This document shows, piece by piece, positions 42,947 through 52,373 of a stretch of DNA of 64,000 bases. The notes below the pieces were generated by a model. The model saw only the letters and a program-made list of their open reading frames with translations. It had not been told where the DNA came from and ran no database searches. Positions within the stretch are counted from its first letter, which is position 1; every line of letters begins with the position of its first letter. Position numbers and translations under genes: made by a program. The stretch is from Nocardia anaemiae NBRC 100462 (GTDB lineage: Bacteria; Actinomycetota; Actinomycetes; Mycobacteriales; Mycobacteriaceae): contig NZ_BDAZ01000073.1 in the NCBI RefSeq assembly GCF_001612725.1, forward strand, positions 1 through 64,000, written 5' to 3'.

Positions 42947-43528
42947 GTACTCCCATTGGCGGGAAGGCGAAAAAAGACAGCAGCGTCAACGGCACGCGAA
43001 CCCCGGATCCGGCACGAATCGCGTCATTACCCTTCTCGAATGCGAATGGGCGCTTGATAGTTCACCATGTCGACGACGTTGCGATCTTGGACCGTTTCGC
43101 ACTCCCACTTCCTCACCGGGCTGGCTCCTGATCGAGACCATCAGTGCGACAGGCACTTTGGTGCGCATGGATGCCAGAACCCGAGATGAGTCAGCGGCGG
43201 GTCCAAGTGCGGGTCGTCATCGCGGCGGGTCCACAGTTGCTACCGGCAGCGACTGTCCGGTGCCACGATCACCGGTCGAGAGGTGGTGATCCAGGGGCGG
43301 AGTTCGGCGGCTGTTCAGTGATAACAATGATTGCGGCAGAATGACTTTCGTTGATCCGCTGCCTGGCGTCGACGTGCTCGATACGCTTGCATCAGACCGC
43401 GACTCCTGTCGTTGCAATTCGATCGATGTTTGTCGTAACTGGTTGTGCCGCATGATGTCTGGTCGTGATCGATGATCGGTCACAACGTCCGGTCCGTACG
43501 CAAACACTGTGGTGGAACTTCGCTCGAA
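42947..43528. other. No gene recognised
   Basis: No frame here has convincing protein character or a homologue I recognise. Composition is mixed and somewhat lower in GC than the flanks, consistent with island debris upstream of the biosynthetic operon. Confidence 0.5.
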
Positions 43529-43741
43529 TTATCGTTTGCTGGAGCTGTTCGAAGGTGCCCGGCGTTGTTCCCGCTGCGCCTCCGCACACGCGGCCGGGCT
43601 GATGTCGACACCGACACCGCGCCCTCCGTCGACCTGGCACGCGTCGATCAGGAAATGCGCGTTGCCGCAACCGATGTCGACGATCGACTCGAACTCGATC
43701 TCGCCGAGGATGGGGCAGCACCTCCGGCCGCAGATCCCGTT
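43529..43741 (-). pseudogene. SAM-dependent methyltransferase fragment
   Basis: About 55 residues contain motif I of class I methyltransferases: E-S-I-V-D-I-G-C-G-N-A-H-F-L-I-D-A-C, then G-V-G-V-D-I-S-P-A-A-C-A-E-A-Q. The frame ends soon after and the rest of the domain is missing on both sides. Upstream to 44020 no frame is convincing. Confidence 0.55.
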
Positions 43742-44020
43742 CACCGACCAGCGCCGTGCCGACCGCTACCCCACCGCACGTCCCGGTCGATATCCGAACC
43801 GAACGTCCGCCGACCGGTGAGCAAGTCGCCGAAGCGGTGCAGAGCGTCGCCGTGGCCGCCGGACGGCCAGATCAACAAATCTCCACTGGGACTATCGGTT
43901 CCGCACATCGACGACGGTTTGCCGACCGGGTACAGGTCTTGCGCACATGCCCGTTCGGAAATCGTCGGGCTGAGGGCGAAGGTATCGCGACAACGGCAAC
44001 AAGCGGACACGGGGAGCCGG

Positions 44021-44153
44021 ATGTGGCGCGGCAGGCTGATCTACAACGGTGTGCTGCTCGCGGCATTCGTCGCGAAGCTATCTGGTGTGGGACATCTTCG
44101 TCGCCACGATCGTCCTGGTGGCCGCAGTCAGCCTCGAGGTGCTGACACCTTGA
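44021..44153 (+). pseudogene. Small membrane protein remnant with frameshift
   Basis: GGGGAG precedes ATG 44021; the first frame reads G-R-L-I-Y-N-G-V-L-L-A-A-F-V-A. After a frame change near 44075, Y-L-V-W-D-I-F-V-A-T-I-V-L-V-A-A-V runs to TGA 44151. The two parts together would make a normal two-helix membrane segment. Family not recognised. Confidence 0.35.
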
Positions 44154-44400
44154 TCGGTGCTACCGTCAGTCAGTCGCGCGGCCCTGGTGACCGGGAGGGC
44201 GGCGTCGCCGAGTGAACTCTTCACCACGGTGCCCGGTGTGATGCCCGGAGTCTGTTCCCAGGCACCGGATTCCGTGAGCCACAGTGGGCCGGGCAGCGGG
44301 TCGCCGAGCTGCATGCCGCCGAATCTCAGCAGGTGCCTCTTCACCTCGTGCAACACCAGTCGCCCCAACAAAACAGGCACCGTGGCTAAATGCCACCGCG

Positions 44401-44700
44401 TCAAACCGGGCGGCGCCGCTGAAGATCACTCAGCAGGCTCGCCGCCAACGCCCGCCCCGCGGCGACCTCGTCGGCCAGCTCGGCTTCGGTATAGGCGTGC
44501 ACCGTGAGATACACACACCCACCCGGAACAGCCGCGCCTCCGCCCGCGCGAGCTGGCGGCGTAGCCGGGTAGCGGCGGTGACCGGGTCGACGGGATCGAT
44601 GTGCACGGCGACCTCGACCCGACCGGGATGCGACAACAGCGGCGCGAGCCTCCAGCGGTGGGCACCGAGGGGCATCACCGACCGCGCCGCACGAACCCGT
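44401..44700 (-). pseudogene. Conjugation protein (SCO6880-type) fragment, second part
   Basis: On the minus strand L-A-P-L-L-S-H-P-G-R-V-E-V-A-V-H-I-D-P then T-R-L-R-R-Q-L-A-R-A and L-F-R-V-G-V are followed, after a one-base frame shift, by L-T-V-H-A-Y-T-E-A-E-L-A-D-E-V-A-A and a stop at 44401. This matches the family of actinobacterial conjugative-element proteins I know as SCO6880/PrgI-associated. It is the continuation of the plus-strand fragment at 44800-45560, in the opposite orientation. Confidence 0.55.
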
Positions 44701-44799
44701 CCACGACCACCGGTTCCGACGGCATTGTCGGCGCAGGCGTTGCGGTTACCGCAGGCGGTCACCAACAGCAGTAGTGGCGGTGTTGGGGTGATCGACCTG

Positions 44800-45560
44800 G
44801 GTCAGATGGGCTCGCTGTCGTCGCGGTCGCGGGCACCCGCAACCTCGCACTACGCACCCCGGCCGAACAAGACAGCCTCGTCGGGCAACTCGCGGGCTGG
44901 CTACACGCCCTGCGCCAACCCGTCCAGATCCTCATCCGCTCAGCCCGCCTGGACCTCAGCAGCCTGCACACCGCCGCCCAGGACATGTCCCCGGACCCGG
45001 ACCCGGACCCGGCCGCCCACAACCACGACCACGCCAACCACCTCGCCGAACTGGCCGCCGGGGAGAACCTCACCCGCCGCCAGGTGCTGCTGGTGTGGCG
45101 AGAGCCCCTCGACAATCCCGTCGTCGCGACCGCCCGCGCGTTGGATTGCGCGGGCTACTCGGAGGTGGTCGGGCTCGGCGGGGGCTGTCGGCCGCCGAGC
45201 GTCGTGGTGCCGAGTCGCGGCTGTTACGCCGCATGAACGAGGCCGCCGACGCGCTCGCCCCGTTGAGGGTGACGGTCACCGCGCTCGATGCCGTGCAGGC
45301 CACCGCTGTTCTGACCAGCTGCGCCAACCCCGAGAGTCTTGTATCGGCCGCCGCCGACGTCGCACCGCGCGCCGCCATCATCATCACCGCCGCCGGATTC
45401 GCCGATACCGACGCCGACGCCGATCCCGACTCCTTCCCGTCCGATCCGTTCGCGCCCGAGGGCGGGGCGGGGTTCGCGCCGGAGCCGCTGACGATCGGCA
45501 CCCGCCACCTCGAGATCGGGTCCGATTGGGCGGCGACTGTCGCGGTCACCGGATGTGCGG
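44800..45560 (+). pseudogene. Conjugation protein (PrgI/SCO6880-type) fragment, first part
   Basis: The plus strand reads A-L-R-T-P-A-E-Q-D-S-L-V-G-Q-L-A-G-W-L, then P-V-Q-I-L-I-R and R-R-Q-V-L-L-V-W-R-E-P. After a frame shift near 45175 it continues R-L-L-R-R-M-N-E-A-A-D-A-L and I-G-T-R-H-L-E-I-G, then W-A-A-T-V-A-V-T-G. The product belongs to integrative conjugative element transfer machinery. It stops being homologous right after V-T-G, where the minus-strand fragment should continue. A Asp-Pro repeat (codons GAC CCG) near 44998 is a small tandem expansion. Confidence 0.55.
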
Positions 45561-45639
45561 CGGTGGCCAGGAACACCAGCAGCGCTACCACGGCCCGGGT
45601 CGCGATCCACACCGAGTACAGGACGGCGGTCCCGACCCG

Positions 45640-46014
45640 GTGACATTCGTGATCCTGGGTGAGCGGGCCGCGCGTGACGCACTCGGCAGACGAGCATTCG
45701 ATGCCGCCCTTCACGACGGTGCCTCACTGGATCTCGACGCCGCGATTGGTTACGCCTTGGGCGAGCAACCGCGGGCTGCGACTCGCGGTCCGGGATTGTC
45801 GGCGGAGCTGAACACTCGGGAGAGAGAAGTTGCAGACCTCATTGCCGACGGGCTGACCAACAAGTCCATCGCCGCCCGGCTGAGCATCTCCCACCGCACC
45901 GCTGATAGACACGTCGAACACATCCTGGTCAAACTCGGATTCACCAAGCGCGCCCAGATCGCTGCCTGGGTCGCTGCCGGAGCAGATCCACAAAATCGAG
46001 CACGCTCGAGTTGA
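45640..46014 (+). pseudogene. C-terminal remnant of a LuxR-type ATPase regulator
   Basis: From about 45640 the frame reads G-E-R-A-A-R-D-A-L-G-R-R-A-F-D-A-A, then a complete LuxR/GerE helix-turn-helix: L-N-T-R-E-R-E-V-A-D-L-I-A-D-G-L, K-S-I-A-A-R-L-S-I-S-H-R-T, V-E-H-I-L-V-K-L-G-F. The large N-terminal ATPase/TPR region that such proteins carry is absent; upstream is conjugation debris. It may still be expressed as a short DNA-binding protein, but more likely it is a remnant. Confidence 0.65.
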
Positions 46015-46489
46015 CTCGCCAACTGGTAGCTACGCGAAACCGATCCCGAACAAAGTTGACCCGTCGAATTATTTGAGTGGCAGCGGCGCCGCTTCAGTGA
46101 ACGACAGCCTGGCTCGCCGACGTCATCGTGGAGTGGAGTAGCTGATCCCGGGCCCTCGCTGAACGTCGGCACTTTCGTGCGCCTTCGACAGCGCCGCCCA
46201 GCCCTTCGGGTGATCGACACTTGCGTGACCATTCGATGCTTTTCGCTGCCGTTGGAGTGACCGCTGCCATCGGTGACGAGGCTGACATAGAAGTCCATAC
46301 GGTGCGGCGATTCGAAGGACGTTGCGGCGGCGCCCTCTCCCACCTTTAAGCAAATCAGCGGCTCCGCCGCATCGCCCAAAGACCACTACATCGCCTACGA
46401 CATTCGAGACCGGCTCTGGCACCGGAGCCGCCGTAAAGAGACTCCGGTGCCACGCCCATATGCAGACTGGAGCGGCTGCCAGGGTCGGG
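46015..46489. other. No gene recognised
   Basis: All open frames here overlap one another without protein-like composition. This gap separates the island debris from the catabolic operon and may hold the island's right boundary; I could not find a copy of the tRNA-Leu 3' end in it. Confidence 0.5.
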
Positions 46490-47152
46490 TCAGGTACCGA
46501 TGGGATGGGTGCTGCCGTATCCGGTGCGGACGGCGGCTTGCACGACATCTTGCAGCTGCGCGTCAGTGAGCGGTCGCGGCGCTCCGACCGCGGCCGCGTC
46601 CAGGTATATCCGGCTCGACCACTCGAGCAGGACGGCGTTGTCGAGCGCGGTCTCCAGCGAGTCGCCGACGGTGACCGACCCGTGGTTGGCCAGGATCGCG
46701 GCGTTCTTCTGCCGCAGCGCCGCCAGCGTCGAGGAGGCCAGCTCCTCGCTGCCGAACGCTGCGAACGGCACTACGGGCACCGCCCCACCGAGTAGCAGCT
46801 GTTGATAGTGGATCACGGGCAGCTCGGATGCGATGAGTGATACCGAAATCGCTGCGGGAGAATGAGTATGGACGACTGCTAGCTGGTGCGAGGAGCGGTA
46901 GACGCCGAGGTGGATTTCGATCTCCGAGGTCGGCCGCAGATGTCCGGCATGGTGGTTGCCGTCCAGATCGACCACCGTCACATCATCCGCGGTGGCCTCG
47001 GCGAGGGCGATTCCGGAGGCCGTGACGGCGACCAGGTCGCCGACGCGTGCGCTGACGTTACCCGCCGTACCGAGTACGAAATCGTGTCCCGCGAGTTGCC
47101 TGCTGGCCTCGGCAACTGCGGCTCGCACCTGCTGTATGTCCTTGCTGATCAT
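46490..47152 (-). CDS. Class II aldolase (fuculose-phosphate aldolase type)
   Basis: Zinc-dependent retro-aldol cleavage of a sugar phosphate. This 220-residue protein has F-V-L-G-T-A-G-N-V-S-A-R, T-S-E-I-E-I-H with the catalytic Glu, V-H-T-H-S-P-A-A with two zinc His, and L-A-N-H-G-S-V with the third. It is the last gene of a tightly overlapped operon and overlaps the PfkB kinase stop by 4 nt, so the kinase product is its likely substrate. Confidence 0.92.
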   Translation of the reverse strand: MISKDIQQVRAAVAEASRQLAGHDFVLGTAGNVSARVGDLVAVTASGIALAEATADDVTVVDLDGNHHAGHLRPTSEIEIHLGVYRSSHQLAVVHTHSPAAISVSLIASELPVIHYQQLLLGGAVPVVPFAAFGSEELASSTLAALRQKNAAILANHGSVTVGDSLETALDNAVLLEWSSRIYLDAAAVGAPRPLTDAQLQDVVQAAVRTGYGSTHPIGT

Positions 47153-48102
47153 TTGCTCATCTCCTGCTCCCTGTCGATGATGAACTGCTGCACGGTGTCA
47201 AGGGTGAAGCTGCCGAAGTTGCTGCCGAGTCCCTGCGCGACCTGGGCTGCGGTGGCATGACCCAAACGGGCTGCCTGCCGGGGTTCCTGACCGAGGGAGA
47301 TCCCGCGCAAGAATCCGGCCGAGAACGAGTCGCCACAACCGCTGGTGTCGACGACGTCGACCGGGTAGGCAGAGACCTCGATGGTGCCGTCGGCGGTGGC
47401 GATCACGGTCGGGTTGGGCCCCGCGGTGGCGACGACGCAGCGAGCCCCGCGCTCGACGAGCTTGCGGCATCCCTCATGCAGCGTCGGAGCCCCGGTCCAT
47501 CCGATCACCTGTTCGTCGTTGGGTAACAGGTAGTCGATCTCGGGTAGCGCCGCTTGGATGTAGTCCAAGGTCCCGGGAAAGCCGGGAGACAGGCTGTCGG
47601 CTGCGGTGACTGCCCCACCCTCGCGGGCGCGGCGCAGGATCTGCGCGGCGAGTTCTCCACCGTAGAATTCGACTCCGCCGAGGTAGACGATGTCGGCGTC
47701 ATCGATGGCCTCCCACGGGATGTGTTGGGCCAGATACTGATTCGTGCCGATTACATGGAAGGCCGGACGTCCGCCATCCGGGCGGATCGGTAGGACCGAT
47801 GCCGAGGTGGGCATTCCCGGCATACGGTGCAGCAGCGTGGTGTCGACGCCGTCGGATTGCAGCAGCATCGCCAGCATAGTTCCACTGGGGTCGTCGCCGA
47901 TCACACCGGCCGTGCGCACCTGGGCGCCCAGCTTGGACAGGACCATGGCTGCCGCCGCCGCGGTACCCGCAGGGCTGATGGCGATCTGTTCGACCAGAGT
48001 GGCGCCCTGCCCTGGGGGGAGCGCCTCGACTGGTCGCACGAGGGTGTCCAGGACATGTGCTCCGATGGTGAGCGCTCGGACTTGTGCGTCGTTGCCTGTC
48101 AT
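47149..48102 (-). CDS. PfkB/ribokinase family sugar kinase
   Basis: Phosphorylates a sugar or polyol. This 317-residue protein has an N-terminal substrate region with S-P-A-G-T-A-A-A-A-A-M (the G-G motif position is altered), D-Y-L-L-P-N-D-E-Q, and the C-terminal PfkB signature D-T-S-G-C-G-D-S-F-S-A-G-F with the catalytic Asp. ATG 48102 overlaps the aldehyde dehydrogenase stop. The longer open frame to 48195 has no family features. Coupled to the aldolase, it suggests phosphorylation then aldol cleavage. Confidence 0.9.
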   Translation of the reverse strand: MTGNDAQVRALTIGAHVLDTLVRPVEALPPGQGATLVEQIAISPAGTAAAAAMVLSKLGAQVRTAGVIGDDPSGTMLAMLLQSDGVDTTLLHRMPGMPTSASVLPIRPDGGRPAFHVIGTNQYLAQHIPWEAIDDADIVYLGGVEFYGGELAAQILRRAREGGAVTAADSLSPGFPGTLDYIQAALPEIDYLLPNDEQVIGWTGAPTLHEGCRKLVERGARCVVATAGPNPTVIATADGTIEVSAYPVDVVDTSGCGDSFSAGFLRGISLGQEPRQAARLGHATAAQVAQGLGSNFGSFTLDTVQQFIIDREQEMSK

Positions 48103-49535
48103 CGCGAACCTTTCGTGTTGGAGCTGCCACCCGCGGTGGTGGCCGGGGGACGGGATGTGGTCGGCCGCATGGTCGACAGCAGTCGGACCAGCCACCGGCC
48201 GAACGGGCTGTAGGGCGGTTCGATCAGGCGGGTGAGGTCCGGATGGAGTGGCTTGTCGAACACTGCCTTGTCGTGGCTGAACGTCGCGATCGAACGTTCA
48301 CCGTGGTATGCGCCCATACCGCTGGGGCCGACACCGCCGAAGGGCAGCCCCGGTACCGCGGGATGCAGGATGGTGGTGCCGGAAACGATCGCGCCGGAAC
48401 TGGTGGATTGCCGAAACCGGCGCCGCGTCGATGCCGATCCGGTGAAGACATACAGCGCCAAGGGTTTGTCACGCTCGTTGATGAAAGTGATTGCCGCGTC
48501 TGCGTCGGCGACCTCCACTATCGGCAGGATCGGCCCGAAGATCTCCTGCCGCATGATCGGGGAGTTCGGGTCGACGCCGCTCAGCACCGTCGGAGCGAGG
48601 TAGCGAGTGCCTTCGTCGACCTTCCCGCCCGCCACGACGGTGCCGTCGTCGAGAAACGCCCTTAACCGGGTGAGGTGGTCGCTGGAGACGATGCGCGCGT
48701 AATCGGGGCTTCGCTGGGGGTCGGCGCCGAACAGGTGGGTGATCGCCGAGCTGAGCGCGGCTTCGAGCGCGGGCCGGTTCCGCGGGGTGGTGAGGACGTA
48801 GTCCGGTGCGACACAGGTCTGTCCGGCATTGACGAACTTGCCCCACGCGATCCTGCGTGCGGCGACCTCGAGGTCGGCGTCCTCGTCGACCCATACCGGC
48901 GATTTGCCGCCGAGTTCGAGGGTCACCGGCGTCAGGTTCGCCGCCGCCGCCTCGAGGATGATCCGGCCGACCCGACCGCTGCCAGTGAAGAAGATGTGGT
49001 CGAAGCGTTCGCCCAGTAGCGCTTTCGTGGCGTCCACGCCCCCTTCGACCACCCGGACCGCCCGCTGATCGAGATAGCGAGGGACGAGCGTGGCCAGCGC
49101 TCGCGAGGTAGCCGGGGCCAGTTCACTGGGACGGAGGACAACGGTGTTACCCGCTGCCAGCGCGCCGACGAGCGGGCCCAGGATCAGCTGGAGGGGATAG
49201 TTCCAGGGCGCTATGACAAGCACCACGCCCAGCGGCTCGCGCACTACTCGGGCTTTGGCGGGCTTTAGCTTGGCCGGCACGTGCACGCGATGAGGACGCA
49301 GCCACCGTCGAAGGTTTGCCAGGGTGTGATCAATCTCCCCGACGACCACACCGATCTCGGTCATGAGCGCTTCGGTCGCGCTCTTGTGCAGGTCCTCGCG
49401 CAGCGCGGCGGTGAGAGCGTCTTCGTTGTCGAGCAGCAGCCGCCTTAGCCCGCGAAGCTGGTCGCGGCGCCATCCGTGTGGCCGAGTTACCCCGTGCTGG
49501 AATGTGTTTCGGAGTTCGGCGACCGGTGTTGTCAT
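48099..49535 (-). CDS. NAD(P)-dependent aldehyde dehydrogenase
   Basis: This 478-residue ALDH is close to class 3 types. Motifs: A-P-W-N-Y-P-L-Q-L (substrate/NAD entrance), F-F-T-G-S-G-R-V-G, general base in L-E-L-G-G-K-S-P, and catalytic Cys in N-A-G-Q-T-C-V-A-P-D. It probably oxidises the aldehyde released by the amine oxidase encoded upstream. Both ends overlap neighbouring genes by 4 nt. The C-terminus is extended by a short Ser/Thr/Arg tail. Confidence 0.94.
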   Translation of the reverse strand: MTTPVAELRNTFQHGVTRPHGWRRDQLRGLRRLLLDNEDALTAALREDLHKSATEALMTEIGVVVGEIDHTLANLRRWLRPHRVHVPAKLKPAKARVVREPLGVVLVIAPWNYPLQLILGPLVGALAAGNTVVLRPSELAPATSRALATLVPRYLDQRAVRVVEGGVDATKALLGERFDHIFFTGSGRVGRIILEAAAANLTPVTLELGGKSPVWVDEDADLEVAARRIAWGKFVNAGQTCVAPDYVLTTPRNRPALEAALSSAITHLFGADPQRSPDYARIVSSDHLTRLRAFLDDGTVVAGGKVDEGTRYLAPTVLSGVDPNSPIMRQEIFGPILPIVEVADADAAITFINERDKPLALYVFTGSASTRRRFRQSTSSGAIVSGTTILHPAVPGLPFGGVGPSGMGAYHGERSIATFSHDKAVFDKPLHPDLTRLIEPPYSPFGRWLVRLLSTMRPTTSRPPATTAGGSSNTKGSR

Positions 49536-50335
49536 TGCTTCTCCGCCTCATCGGAGCGTTGCTGGATGCGCAGCATCTGACCGAGGACTGCGCGCCGCGC
49601 ACGAGCAGGCAGGAGACGTCCGAACCCCACCAACGTGGCGAGCGGCCAAGGGAACGAATACGATTCAGTTGCTCGGGTGACGGCGCGAAGCATGTGCCGC
49701 GCGGCGGTGTCCTCGTCGATCTCACCCGGAGCAGGCATGCCGTCGCCCACTGTGGCTTCGGTGCGGACGAAGCCGGGGAAGATGGCGACGAATCGAATTC
49801 CGCTCGCGGCGTACTCGATTCGATAGGCGTCGATCAGCACGCGCAGTGCGGCCTTGGCCGCGGAATACGGTCCTGCCAAAGGGATTGCGTACCATCCGGC
49901 CAAGGAGTTGGTGTGCGCGACCGTCCCGGTGCCGCGCTCGCGCATGTGTGTGAGTACGGGCACCAGATAGTTGACCGCGACATCGTAGTTGGTGCGCATA
50001 TAGCCGGTGATCGCGTCAGCGGTGAGCGTGCTCAGGTCGAGCGCGGGCGCACCACCGGCATTGAGCAATACCAGGTCGATACGTCCGTATAGGCGGATGA
50101 CCTGCTCGACAACATCGCGTGCCGCCGCGGCATCGGTTGCGTCCGCCGGGTGCGCGGAACACCGATGCCCCAGAGCCTGCTGTGCGGCGACGATTTGATC
50201 CAATAGCTCCGTCCGGCGCGCTGTGATGGCTACGACCGCTCCAGCTTCGGCAGCGAGTTCGGCGAAGCGGCGCCCAATGCCCGAAGACGCCCCCACCACC
50301 AAAACTATTTTGCCGGTGAGGTCAGTGCGCGGCAT
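49532..50335 (-). CDS. Short-chain dehydrogenase/reductase
   Basis: A classical SDR of 267 residues: V-V-G-A-S-S-G-I-G cofactor loop, L-N-A-G-G motif, catalytic Ser in N-S-L-A-G-W, and Y-S-A-A-K-A-A with Tyr and Lys. The cofactor loop followed by T-A-R-R-T suggests NADP preference. The start at 50335 lies within the end of the SRPBCC gene, the stop within the start of the ALDH gene. The substrate is not known. Confidence 0.93.
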   Translation of the reverse strand: MPRTDLTGKIVLVVGASSGIGRRFAELAAEAGAVVAITARRTELLDQIVAAQQALGHRCSAHPADATDAAAARDVVEQVIRLYGRIDLVLLNAGGAPALDLSTLTADAITGYMRTNYDVAVNYLVPVLTHMRERGTGTVAHTNSLAGWYAIPLAGPYSAAKAALRVLIDAYRIEYAASGIRFVAIFPGFVRTEATVGDGMPAPGEIDEDTAARHMLRAVTRATESYSFPWPLATLVGFGRLLPARARRAVLGQMLRIQQRSDEAEKQ

Positions 50336-50801
50336 TGGATCGCTCGGAGAGGATGAGGGCTTCCAGGGCACGCATCGAGTTGTCGAACTCGGCTGTCATG
50401 ACCTTCGACAGCACCCGGTGGACCAACCAGCCGAATGGTCGGGGACGCAGGTCATAGTGGAACTCATAGGTCATCGAGGTGGCACTGCCGTCGCCGATGG
50501 GCGCGAACCGGAAGACGTTGATGACGTCGCGGAGCGGAGCGAGCCCCTCGGCGGAATCAATGCGCGAGCTCATCGGCTCGAATGTTCGGACGGTCCAGGT
50601 CGGGCGGGAGACCAAGGGGCCTATGGATCGGACCCGCTCGGTGAAGACGTCACCTGGCTTGGCTTCCCCCGGGTGCGCGTTCACCTCCAGTACGTTGCTG
50701 ACCCATTCGCCGAAGCGGCTGGAATTGCTTGTGACGCCCCACACCTCCTCGGGGCTGACCACGAGGTTGCGGTGGACGCTTATGACGAATCGTTCTGTCA
50801 C
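50322..50801 (-). CDS. SRPBCC (START-like) family protein
   Basis: This 159-residue protein has the helix-grip pattern of polyketide cyclase/dehydrase-like proteins: V-S-P-E-E-V-W-G-V-T-S-N near residue 17, F-G-E-W-V, E-P-M-S-S-R-I, and the long C-terminal helix (L-S-K-V-M-T-A-E-F-D-N-S-M-R-A-L). It is likely a ligand-binding or carrier protein accompanying the oxidase. It overlaps the amine oxidase stop (ATGA) and the SDR start. Confidence 0.85.
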   Translation of the reverse strand: MTERFVISVHRNLVVSPEEVWGVTSNSSRFGEWVSNVLEVNAHPGEAKPGDVFTERVRSIGPLVSRPTWTVRTFEPMSSRIDSAEGLAPLRDVINVFRFAPIGDGSATSMTYEFHYDLRPRPFGWLVHRVLSKVMTAEFDNSMRALEALILSERSNAAH

Positions 50802-52180
50802 GAGAGTGCTCCTTCTGCTTCGATGATTTCGGTGGCGACTTGTTCGCCCGAACGGACCGCGCCGTCCATGTATCCGTTCCAGTAGTCGGAGTGTTCGGCG
50901 CCAGCCCAGTGCACCCGGCCGAAAGGAACGTCACGCCAGGGGCCCAACTCCGTCAGGACTCCTGGAGCCAGCACCGATGTCGGACCGCCCCGGGTCCACT
51001 CCTCTGCCGTCCAGTCCTTTTCGATCACGCTCGACGGCTGCAGTGCCCGGGGGCCGACAACCGCGCTGAACGCGCGCAGGACCGCACCGCGGCGTTCCTT
51101 TGCCGGTTTCGGGGCCCAGCCGCGCCACTGGCGCCCGCCGACAAACCCCATCAGCACACCAGGCCCCCCATCGGGTGGGGAGTTGTCGAACATGGAGCAG
51201 ACCGGGAATGTTGGGTCCCGGAACACTGCCTGACCGGACAGGCCCTGCTCTCGCCAGAACGGTTCGGTATAAACGGCCTCGACCTTCGCAAGCGTGCCGA
51301 AGGCCATCCGCTGGAATAACGCCTCCTGCACCGCGGGTAACAGTGGATTCCAGGTGATTCGCGTAGCGAGTAGCGGCGGAACGGCGACAACGACCCGTTT
51401 CGCCCGCCAACTGCCCTCGTCGGTGTGGACAGCCACCTGGCTCGCGGTTTGATCGATCGCTCGCACCGGGGCGCTCAGAGTGATCGCATCGCCGAGCGCT
51501 TCGGCGAGCAGAAGTGAAAGTCTTTGCGACCCACCGACGAACCGCGATTCCTGGGCACCACCGGAAACATTCGTGATCCGGGCCATCGCGGCCGGGGTGT
51601 GCTCGTTGCCCGCACCGGCGAAATACGAGAGGCCGAACAATGCCGAGGCGTCGCTCGCTGTTCCGCCGAACGCCGAACCGAGCAGGACGTTGAGCAGATC
51701 GAGTCCGCCATCGGAGATCGCGCCGCGCCGCGCCCACGTGGTCAGTGTTTCGGCGTCGAGTGCCCGAGCATTAGGCGCGCGCCACGGTTCCGCGAGGGGA
51801 ATTGTTCGTGACAGCCGGTCCAGGCGTGCGATGAGTCTTCCGATATCAGGCAGTGCGGTCGCATCCGGCGGCACACCGTGACTGAACCGGCGCGCCTTTC
51901 CGTTTTTGACATATGTGTTCGCGCCACTGTCGTATGCGGGAAAGGTGTCCACGCCCAGCTCGGCGGCCAGTTTCAAGACATGGTCCTGGGTCGGCCCAAC
52001 GAATTGACCGCCGGCTTCGACGATGTGGCCATCACCGATGTCGTGGTTGACAGTCCGCCCGCCGACACGATCGCGGGCTTCGAGCACATGGACATCGAGC
52101 CCCTGCGCGCGCATGGCACGAGCTGCTGTCAGCCCCGCCAGGCCCGCGCCGACCACGATGACGTCAGCATGGCTACTCAT
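50798..52180 (-). CDS. Flavin monoamine oxidase (putrescine-oxidase-like)
   Basis: Oxidative deamination of an amine to aldehyde, ammonia and H2O2. The 460-residue product has the FAD-binding start V-V-G-A-G-L-A-G-L-T-A-A-R, then E-A-R-D-R-V-G-G-R-T, and the C-terminal FAD segment H-W-A-G-A-E-H-S-D-Y-W-N-G-Y-M-D-G-A. ATG 52180 is the first gene of the six-gene operon; a longer frame to 52240 lacks homology. The TetR operator is 146-169 nt upstream. Confidence 0.92.
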   Translation of the reverse strand: MSSHADVIVVGAGLAGLTAARAMRAQGLDVHVLEARDRVGGRTVNHDIGDGHIVEAGGQFVGPTQDHVLKLAAELGVDTFPAYDSGANTYVKNGKARRFSHGVPPDATALPDIGRLIARLDRLSRTIPLAEPWRAPNARALDAETLTTWARRGAISDGGLDLLNVLLGSAFGGTASDASALFGLSYFAGAGNEHTPAAMARITNVSGGAQESRFVGGSQRLSLLLAEALGDAITLSAPVRAIDQTASQVAVHTDEGSWRAKRVVVAVPPLLATRITWNPLLPAVQEALFQRMAFGTLAKVEAVYTEPFWREQGLSGQAVFRDPTFPVCSMFDNSPPDGGPGVLMGFVGGRQWRGWAPKPAKERRGAVLRAFSAVVGPRALQPSSVIEKDWTAEEWTRGGPTSVLAPGVLTELGPWRDVPFGRVHWAGAEHSDYWNGYMDGAVRSGEQVATEIIEAEGALS

Positions 52181-52325
52181 CGGCTCACCTGCGGGATCGC
52201 GGTCTGCTGAGTGGGTTCGTCGAAGAGGCTGCGACGGCAAGGCGCCATAGAAACTCCTGGGAAGAGGTTGTGCGGTCTGCGCTTTCGATCAGCGGCAACC
52301 GGAATCGGTCCCACGACACTAGCCG

Positions 52326-52349
52326 AACTCTGGCCAGATGGCCAGAGTT
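52326..52349. promoter_or_regulatory. 24-bp TetR operator palindrome
   Basis: AACTCTGGCCA-GA-TGGCCAGAGTT, arms perfectly complementary over 11 bp. It lies between the amine-oxidase operon and the divergent TetR gene, 24 nt before the TetR start. Confidence 0.85.
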
Positions 52350-52373
52350 TGAAAATGTCGGTACCGTGCTCCT

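Noticed and set aside
44284..45640. The long N-terminal part of the frame that ends in the LuxR domain
   Set aside because: Its translation is low-complexity Arg/Thr/Pro-rich and runs out of phase with conjugation-protein fragments; only the last 125 codons are protein-like.
30905..46489. Second tRNA-Leu attachment copy (attR) to close the island
   Set aside because: I scanned by eye for the tRNA 3' end and saw no convincing repeat; the border may lie outside or have decayed.
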